A stretch of 64,000 bases of DNA from Roseateles sp. DAIF2 (GTDB lineage Bacteria; Pseudomonadota; Gammaproteobacteria; Burkholderiales; Burkholderiaceae_C). A model generated the notes under the pieces. The model did not search any database, was not told the DNA's origin, and worked only from the letters and a program-made list of their open reading frames with translations. Location: assembly GCF_015624425.1 (NCBI RefSeq), contig NZ_CP049919.1, positions 3,038,001-3,102,000 of the forward strand, in the 5' to 3' direction. This document shows positions 59,143-64,000 of this stretch, in pieces (the stretch's first letter is position 1; every line of letters starts with the position of its first letter). Position numbers and translations under genes: made by a program.

Positions 59143-60353
59143 GCCACGACGCCGCGCTCGCGCAGCGCCGCGATCTGCGCCTCGCTGAGGCCGACCTCGC
59201 GCAGCACCGCATCGGTGTCGCCGCCCAGGGTTGGCGCGGCGCGGTGCAGGCCGCCGGGCGTGCCCAGCAGCTTGGGCACGATGCCCGGCACCAGCAGCTC
59301 CTCGCCGCTCTGGGTGCGCTGCGTCAGCAGCATGTCGCGGGCGCGGTAATGCGGGTCCTCGGCGATGTCGCGCGCGGTGTAGACCTTGCCGGCCGGCACG
59401 CCCACCGGGGCCAGGCGCTCCAGCACCTCGGCAACGCTCAGCGGCTCGGTCCAGGCCTGGATCGCGGCATCGATCTCGGCCACGCGCGCGACGCGGCCGA
59501 CGTTGTTGGCCAGCTGCGCATCGGCGGCCAGGTCGGCGCGGCCGATCGCCGTCATCAGGCGCTTGAAGATGCTGTCGCCATTGCCGGCCACCAGCACATA
59601 GCCGTCGCGGCAGCGGTAGGCATTGCTCGGTGCGATGCCGGGCAGGGCGCTGCCGGCCGCCTCGCGCACCGCGCCGAAGGCGCCGTACTCGGGGATCAGG
59701 CTCTCCATCACATTGAACACCGCCTCGTGCAGCGCGACGTCGATCACCTGACCGCGCCCGCCGTTGACCTTGCGGTGGTAGAGCGCGGTCAGCACGCCGA
59801 TCACCCCATGCAGCGCGGCCAGCGTGTCGCCGATCGAGACGCCGCAGCGCACCGGCACCTTGCCCGGCTCGCCGGTCAGATGCCGCAGCCCGCCCATCGC
59901 CTCGCCGATCACGCCGAAGCCGGGCCGGTCGCGGTAGGGCCCGCTCTGGCCATAGCCCGAGATGCGCAGCATCACCAGGCCGGGGTTGAGCTTGGCGAGC
60001 TCCTCGTAGCCCAGGCCCCAGCCCTCCAGGGTGCCGGGGCGGAAGTTCTCGATCAGCACATCGGCCTCGGCGATCAGGCGCCGTGCGATGGCCTGGCCCT
60101 CGGCCTCGCGCAGATCTAGCGCCAGCGAGCGCTTGTTGCGCGACTGCACCTGCCACCAGACCGAGGTGCCGCCGGCGTCCAGCATGCGCCAGCTGCGCAG
60201 CGGATCGCCGCCGCTAGGAGCCTCGATCTTGATCACCTCGGCACCGAAGTCGCCCAAGGTCTTGCCGGCGAAGGGGCCGGCGATCAGCTGGCCCATCTCG
60301 ATCACGCGCAGGCCGGCGAGTGCATCCGGACTAGGCATCGCGGCTTGTTGCAT
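59139..60353 (-). CDS. CaiB/BaiF-family CoA transferase
   Basis: A 404-residue class III CoA transferase. The family motifs are 'LRVIEMGQLIAGPFAGKTLGDFGAEVIKIE', 'LDLREAEGQAIARRLIAEADVLIENFRPGTLE', 'ISGYGQSGPYRDRPGFGVIGEAMGGL' and 'LYHRKVNGGRGQVIDVALHEAVFNVMES'. Where formyl-CoA transferase has the catalytic Asp in 'SMQDAVL', this protein has Glu210 ('ALHEAVF'), as in some other family members. The acyl substrate is unknown. The 3' end overlaps the converging AraC gene by four bases. Confidence 0.9.
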   Translation of the reverse strand: MQQAAMPSPDALAGLRVIEMGQLIAGPFAGKTLGDFGAEVIKIEAPSGGDPLRSWRMLDAGGTSVWWQVQSRNKRSLALDLREAEGQAIARRLIAEADVLIENFRPGTLEGWGLGYEELAKLNPGLVMLRISGYGQSGPYRDRPGFGVIGEAMGGLRHLTGEPGKVPVRCGVSIGDTLAALHGVIGVLTALYHRKVNGGRGQVIDVALHEAVFNVMESLIPEYGAFGAVREAAGSALPGIAPSNAYRCRDGYVLVAGNGDSIFKRLMTAIGRADLAADAQLANNVGRVARVAEIDAAIQAWTEPLSVAEVLERLAPVGVPAGKVYTARDIAEDPHYRARDMLLTQRTQSGEELLVPGIVPKLLGTPGGLHRAAPTLGGDTDAVLREVGLSEAQIAALRERGVVA

Positions 60354-60461
60354 CGTTGCTTGGTCTCCGCTGTTTTCTTAAGAGTGGGAAGGCACGAAGT
60401 CTTGAGGAGGAAAGGGGACCGGGCCTCATCGGCCACCGACAAGGAGCTGCGAAGGCCAGCG

Positions 60462-60695
60462 TCAGAGCGGGGTGCGGTCGAAATTGGTGACGCCGGGGCC
60501 AAAGGCGGCGATGGCTTGTTCTTGCAGCGCGTCCCTGGTCAGACGCAGCTGGATCAAGTCATTGCCATAGTCGGCAACCTCGTCGGGATCATCCGAGGTC
60601 TCGCAGATCTTGGCCCATTTCGCATCGAGTTCGGCTAATGACTCAAGAAGAAGCCGCGCTTCCCATTCCAGAAGTTCTACAGTGAGTTTCTTCAT
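60462..60695 (-). CDS. Small hypothetical protein B
   Basis: A 77-residue acidic protein (MKKLTVELLEWEARLLLESLAEL...) with a predicted long N-terminal helix or coiled coil (about 4-45), a 'TSDDPDEVADYGNDLIQLRLTRDALQ' middle and a short polar tail ending 'FDRTPL'. No family is recognised. ATG 60693-60695 overlaps the stop of the preceding small gene by four bases, which argues that both are real and translated together. G+C is low for this window (32/60 at 60601-60660). Confidence 0.7.
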   Translation of the reverse strand: MKKLTVELLEWEARLLLESLAELDAKWAKICETSDDPDEVADYGNDLIQLRLTRDALQEQAIAAFGPGVTNFDRTPL

Positions 60696-60919
60696 GCCTG
60701 CTTTCCTGGCTTTTGAAAGACCCGTGTCGCCTTCAATGCCAACTCCTCAAGTAGCCCTTTGTATTTGTCGAGAGGCATATTAACGGTGGGCGCGATGCAG
60801 AAATGGCCCGGCTTGTCGGTGTTGACATCGACCGGGCGCACATGCGACAGCCTTGCGCTGTGGGCATTGCCGAGGCGGAAGACCTCCTCGGGCACGATAT
60901 AGAACTCTTTGGGGAACAT
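60692..60919 (-). CDS. Small hypothetical protein A
   Basis: A 75-residue protein, 'MFPKEFYIVPEEVFRLGNAHSARLSHVRPVD', followed by 'DKPGHFCIAPTVNMPLDKYKGLLEELALKATRVFQ'. It has no signal peptide or membrane segment and no family I can name. Start ATG 60919 was chosen because TGGTGA sits 5-10 bases before it; a GTG three codons upstream is possible. It overlaps protein B by four bases. The sequence looks like a small soluble domain rather than a random frame. A toxin-immunity type pair is conceivable but not shown. Confidence 0.65.
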   Translation of the reverse strand: MFPKEFYIVPEEVFRLGNAHSARLSHVRPVDVNTDKPGHFCIAPTVNMPLDKYKGLLEELALKATRVFQKPGKQA

Positions 60920-61019
60920 TGCAGTCACCAGTTCAGAAGTGCGAAGAGCCAGCAGTTGATCCGCTTGGTCTCACACCTTCCAGTGACTTTGGTCCCTCTT
61001 TCCTCGATGCTGCTGCTGT

Positions 61020-61280
61020 TCAGCCTGGCAGCAGGGGCTCGAAGACCTCGCGGTGCCGCAGGCCTTGCACGAAGGCGGACATCGCCGCGGCGACGGCCGG
61101 CTCGGCATCGACCTGCGCGGCGGGATAGATCTCCATCCAGGTCAGCAGGCTGGGATCGGCGTCCTGACGCTGCAGCAGGCGCAACGGGCGGCCGGCGCGG
61201 GCGTCCTCGAAGGCACTGCGCGCGGCGTCGACATCGACGGCGCGCAGGCGGTAGTAGACGAACAGCTCCACCTTGCTCAC
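61020..61280 (-). CDS. DUF4936 family protein
   Basis: An 86-residue protein of a family found next to ygfZ in betaproteobacteria. It begins 'VSKVELFVYYRLRAVDVDAARSAFEDARAG' and has 'ADPSLLTWMEIYPA' and 'FVQGLRHREVFEPL', suggesting a small ferredoxin-like (dimeric alpha-beta barrel) fold. Function unknown. The start codon is GTG 61278-61280, overlapping the ygfZ stop by four bases, so translation is coupled; longer frames run antisense or into ygfZ and are not real. Confidence 0.85.
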   Translation of the reverse strand: MSKVELFVYYRLRAVDVDAARSAFEDARAGRPLRLLQRQDADPSLLTWMEIYPAAQVDAEPAVAAAMSAFVQGLRHREVFEPLLPG

Positions 61281-62239
61281 TGCGGCTCGCCGACCAGGTA
61301 GGGCATGGGCTGCGGCGCCAGGCGCGGGCCGTCGGCGGCGCCCAGGTGCAGGCTGCCCTCGTCCAGCGCCGCCAGCTTGACCTCGGCCAGCAGCAGGCCG
61401 CGCCCGCCGCGTTGCGCCGCCGCGGCGACCAGGCCGGCCGGCTGGCCGGGGTCGGCGCTGTGGAACAGCTCCTGGCCGACCTGCGGCGCCGGCGCGTCCT
61501 CGGTGGCGAACAGGAAGGTGCGGCGCTTGATCGTGCCGCGGTACTGGCTGCGCGCGACGACCTCCTGGCCGGGGTAGCAGCCCTTCTGGAAGTTGACGCC
61601 GCCCAGCAGCTCCAGGTTCAGCATCTGCGGCACGAACTGCTCGACGGTGGGCTGGCGCACCCAGGCCAGGCCGGCCTCGACCTCGGCCCAGGACCAGTCG
61701 GCCGCGTCCAGCGCGGGCAGGTCCGGTGCCGCGGCCGCGGTGCCCTGCAGCAGCAGGTAGCGGGGCAGGGCGTTCGCGCCATCGGGCAGGCGCACGACGC
61801 GGGCACCGTCGCGCTGCGTCACGCCCCAGACCGCGGCCGGTGCGGCTTCGCCGAGCCAGGCGCGTGCGGCCTCGCCGGCCAGGCCCCAGACGGCCAATTC
61901 GGCGCTGGCATCGGCCAGCTTGCACTTGGCACGCAGCACGAACATCGACAGGCGCTTCAGGGTCGGCGCCAGCAGCTCGGCCGGCAGGGCCAGCAGCAGT
62001 TCGTCGGCACCGGTCTTGACGGCCAGCAGGGTCGCGAGCAGGCGGCCCTTGGCCGAGCAGTAGCCGGCCAGCCGGGCCTGCTCGGTGCTCTGCAGCACCA
62101 GGTCCTGGGTCAGCTGGCCATGCAGGAACTTGGCGGCTTCCTCGCCGCGGGCGCTGATCACGCCCCAATCGGCCAGGCGCAGCGCGCCGCCCGGGACGAG
62201 GGTGGAAGACGAAGAAAGCGGATGGGAATCGGTGCTCAT
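61277..62239 (-). CDS. ygfZ: YgfZ-type folate-binding protein (iron-sulfur cluster assembly)
   Basis: A 320-residue tetrahydrofolate-dependent factor helping repair or maturation of 4Fe-4S proteins such as MiaB. The signature 'KGCYPGQEVVARSQYRG' (active Cys) is intact, with the GcvT-like 'ISARGEEAAKFLHGQLTQDL' and 'LAGYCSAKGRLLA' N-terminal motifs. Start ATG 62237-62239 was chosen by family length. The mltG gene begins on the other strand about 47 bp away, a conserved arrangement. Confidence 0.94.
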   Translation of the reverse strand: MSTDSHPLSSSSTLVPGGALRLADWGVISARGEEAAKFLHGQLTQDLVLQSTEQARLAGYCSAKGRLLATLLAVKTGADELLLALPAELLAPTLKRLSMFVLRAKCKLADASAELAVWGLAGEAARAWLGEAAPAAVWGVTQRDGARVVRLPDGANALPRYLLLQGTAAAAPDLPALDAADWSWAEVEAGLAWVRQPTVEQFVPQMLNLELLGGVNFQKGCYPGQEVVARSQYRGTIKRRTFLFATEDAPAPQVGQELFHSADPGQPAGLVAAAAQRGGRGLLLAEVKLAALDEGSLHLGAADGPRLAPQPMPYLVGEPQ

Positions 62240-62285
62240 GGGCCGATTATCATCAGCGCCCGCATCACCTTGGGGGCATCGGGTC

Positions 62286-63326
62286 TTGGGTCGCAGCAGA
62301 AAGAACGGAAAGAAACAGTCGGGAAGCCTGCTGGGCGCGCTGGCCTGGCTGCTGGCGCTCGGCCTGCTGGCGGCCGGCGCCGCCGCGGGCGGGGCCTGGT
62401 GGTGGCTGGGCCAGCCGCTGAGCCTGCACAAGCCCTCGGTCGAGCTGTCGATCGAACCCGGCACCGCGCCGCAGCAGGTGGCGCTGGCCTGGGTCGCGGC
62501 CGGCGTGGACACCGACGCGCGCCTGCTCTACCAATGGTTTCGCTGGTCCGGTCAGGCGCGCCAGATCCGCGCCGGCAGCTACGAGATCCACCAGGGCGCG
62601 ACGCCGCGCGAGCTGCTGGACAAGATGGTCAGGGGCGACGAGGTGCTGGAGGCGGTGCGCCTGATCGAGGGCTGGACCTTCCGCCAGTTCCGCGCCGCGC
62701 TGGCCAAGGCGCCGAGTCTGAAGGCCACGACGGCCGGCCTCAGCGAGGCCGAGATCATGAGCGCGCTGGGCGCACCGGGCCAGCCGGCCGAGGGCGCCTT
62801 CTTTCCCGACACCTATGCCTTCAGCCGCGGCGTCAGCGACCTGACCGTGATGAAGCGCGCCCACGCGGCGATGCAGCGGCGCCTGGACGCGGCCTGGGCC
62901 GGCCGCGCCGAGGGCCTGCCGCTGAAGAGCGCGGCCGAGGCCCTGGTGCTGGCCTCGATCGTCGAAAAGGAGACCGGCACCGCGGCCGACCGCGGCCTGG
63001 TCGCCGCGGTCTTCGTCAACCGGCTGAAGATCGGCATGCCGCTGCAGACCGACCCGACGGTGATCTACGGCCTGGGCGAGGCCTTCGACGGCAATCTGCG
63101 CAAGCGCGACCTGCAGACCGACACGCCGCACAACACCTACACCCGCGCCGGCCTGCCGCCGACGCCGATCGCGATGCCCGGCATGGCCTCGCTGCAGGCC
63201 ACCGTGCATCCGGCGACCAGTCGCGCCCTGTACTTCGTCGCCCGCGGCGACGGCAGCAGCGAGTTCAGCGAAGACCTGGCCGCGCATAATCGCGCGGTCA
63301 ACAAATACCAGCGCGGCCAGAAGTAG
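62286..63326 (+). CDS. mltG: Endolytic murein transglycosylase MltG
   Basis: A 346-residue inner-membrane enzyme that cuts nascent glycan strands and sets their length. One membrane helix (about 15-38) precedes the YceG-like domain: '[24 protein letters not shown]', '[13 protein letters not shown]', the catalytic Glu in '[10 protein letters not shown]', and '[12 protein letters not shown]' with '[15 protein letters not shown]'. The start was placed at TTG 62286, which gives the usual short cytoplasmic N-terminus; an ATG at 62238 in frame would overlap the ygfZ start. It is followed by tmk after 2 bp. Confidence 0.94.
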   Translation: MGRSRKNGKKQSGSLLGALAWLLALGLLAAGAAAGGAWWWLGQPLSLHKPSVELSIEPGTAPQQVALAWVAAGVDTDARLLYQWFRWSGQARQIRAGSYEIHQGATPRELLDKMVRGDEVLEAVRLIEGWTFRQFRAALAKAPSLKATTAGLSEAEIMSALGAPGQPAEGAFFPDTYAFSRGVSDLTVMKRAHAAMQRRLDAAWAGRAEGLPLKSAAEALVLASIVEKETGTAADRGLVAAVFVNRLKIGMPLQTDPTVIYGLGEAFDGNLRKRDLQTDTPHNTYTRAGLPPTPIAMPGMASLQATVHPATSRALYFVARGDGSSEFSEDLAAHNRAVNKYQRGQK

Positions 63327-63328
63327 CC

Positions 63329-63958
63329 GTGGCATCCCCTCCCGTGAGCAGCGCCCGTTTCATCACCTTTGAAGGCATCGACGGTGCCGGCAAGTCGACC
63401 CATATCGAGGCCGTCTGCGCCCGCCTGCGCGCGCGCGGTGCCGACCTCGTCACCACCCGCGAACCCGGCGGCACGCCGCTGGCCGAGACCCTGCGCGGCC
63501 TGTTCCTGCACAGCGGCATGGACCATCTGACCGAGGCCCTGCTGGTGTTCGCCGGCCGGCGCGACCATCTGGTCAAGGTCATCGAGCCGGCGCTGGCCGC
63601 CGGCAAGACCGTGGTCTGCGACCGTTTTGCCGATGCCAGCTTCGCCTACCAGGGCCATGGCCGCGGCATGGACCTGGCCGTGCTGGGCACCCTGGAGCAA
63701 TGGGTGCTCGAGGGCCGCCAGCCCGACCTGACCCTGTGGTTCGACCTGCCGGCCGAGCAGGCCGCACAACGCCGCGCCGCCGCGCGCGAGGCGGACCGCT
63801 TCGAGCAGCAGGACCTGGGCTTCTTCGAGCGCGTACGCGCCGGCTATGCCGCGCGCGCCGCGCAGGCGCCGCAGCGCTTCGTGCGCATCGACGCCAGCGG
63901 CAGCATCGAGGCCGTGGCGGCCCAGGTGGCGGCCGCGCTGGAGGCGCGCGGATGGTGA
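63329..63958 (+). CDS. tmk: Thymidylate kinase
   Basis: A 209-residue kinase turning dTMP into dTDP, downstream of ThyA in the dTTP pathway. The P-loop '[16 protein letters not shown]', '[19 protein letters not shown]' (DR/E-P-G motif), '[19 protein letters not shown]' and '[11 protein letters not shown]' are intact. The start codon is GTG 63329, and another GTG at 63344 is possible. It lies 2 bp after mltG and overlaps holB, the conserved mltG-tmk-holB order. Confidence 0.95.
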   Translation: MASPPVSSARFITFEGIDGAGKSTHIEAVCARLRARGADLVTTREPGGTPLAETLRGLFLHSGMDHLTEALLVFAGRRDHLVKVIEPALAAGKTVVCDRFADASFAYQGHGRGMDLAVLGTLEQWVLEGRQPDLTLWFDLPAEQAAQRRAAAREADRFEQQDLGFFERVRAGYAARAAQAPQRFVRIDASGSIEAVAAQVAAALEARGW

Positions 63959-64000
63959 CGCCAAGCCTGGATCTGCCCTGGTTGGCGGAGCCGCTGAACC
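63952..64000 (+). CDS. holB: DNA polymerase III subunit delta', N-terminus (cut by window edge)
   Basis: Only 16 codons are visible: '[16 protein letters not shown]', where 'PWL.EPL' suits the beginning of HolB. ATG 63952 overlaps the tmk stop (63956-63958); a GTG at 63955 is the alternative. The position after mltG-tmk is the standard location of holB in betaproteobacteria. The assignment rests mainly on this gene order. Confidence 0.7.
   Translation, partial: MVTPSLDLPWLAEPLN

Overview
The window is about 64 kb of very G+C-rich bacterial chromosome; a 60-base line counted by hand at 15301-15360 is 47/60 G+C. Gene content (Bug/TctC binding protein, DUF4936 next to ygfZ, queG-tsaE-amiC, ygfZ-mltG-tmk-holB) and palindromic intergenic repeats of a familiar style point to a betaproteobacterium of the order Burkholderiales, probably the Roseateles/Mitsuaria/Rubrivivax/Leptothrix group. 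That placement is an inference from gene order and product sequence, not from a search. No rRNA, tRNA, CRISPR array, intact insertion sequence or prophage was seen.

Layout. 1-6.8 kb: end of an AraC-type regulator, a DUF4337 membrane protein and a complete six-gene Mrp/Pha cation/proton antiporter operon with fused A and B subunits. 6.9-10.4 kb: a Tat-exported protein of unknown function, then folA, thyA and truD. 10.4-14.2 kb: a lower-G+C accessory stretch with an NAD-dependent epimerase and its divergent TetR regulator (clear operators), a cysteine-rich zinc-ribbon-like protein and an H-NS-like protein. 14.3-22 kb: an MsbA-type ABC exporter divergent from a marR-oprM-emrA-emrB efflux operon, then a diguanylate cyclase. 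22-32.7 kb: a long, tightly packed minus-strand run from mutL through rluB, a Bcr-type MFS pump and miaA to an Att-like ABC system (ATPase, very large FtsX-type permease, CPBP protease, AttH/CrtC lipocalin).

32.7-42 kb: DedA, PAP2, a phosphoesterase, a lipid kinase, an SDR-VOC pair divergent from a LysR regulator, then amiC-tsaE divergent from queG, and an AEC transporter. 42-49 kb: a chalcone-isomerase-like protein, a Bug binding protein, xerD, an Lrp regulator, a TonB siderophore receptor, MarC and a GNAT. 49-54.9 kb: isocitrate lyase, a repeat element, an FMN reductase with a strikingly structured leader, an iron-dependent alcohol dehydrogenase divergent from an esterase, and a thioesterase-acetyltransferase fusion. 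55-64 kb: a GNAT, an oxidoreductase-MFS pair divergent from an AraC regulator, a CaiB-type CoA transferase, two unknown small overlapping genes, and the conserved DUF4936-ygfZ / mltG-tmk-holB cluster.

Most of the window is ordinary core or transport metabolism. The points most worth following up are the structured leader at 51621-51697, the Att-like ABC/lipocalin/CPBP cluster, the palindromic repeat inside the start of emrB, the large inverted repeat after aceA, the thioesterase-GNAT fusion, and the small gene pair at 60462-60919.
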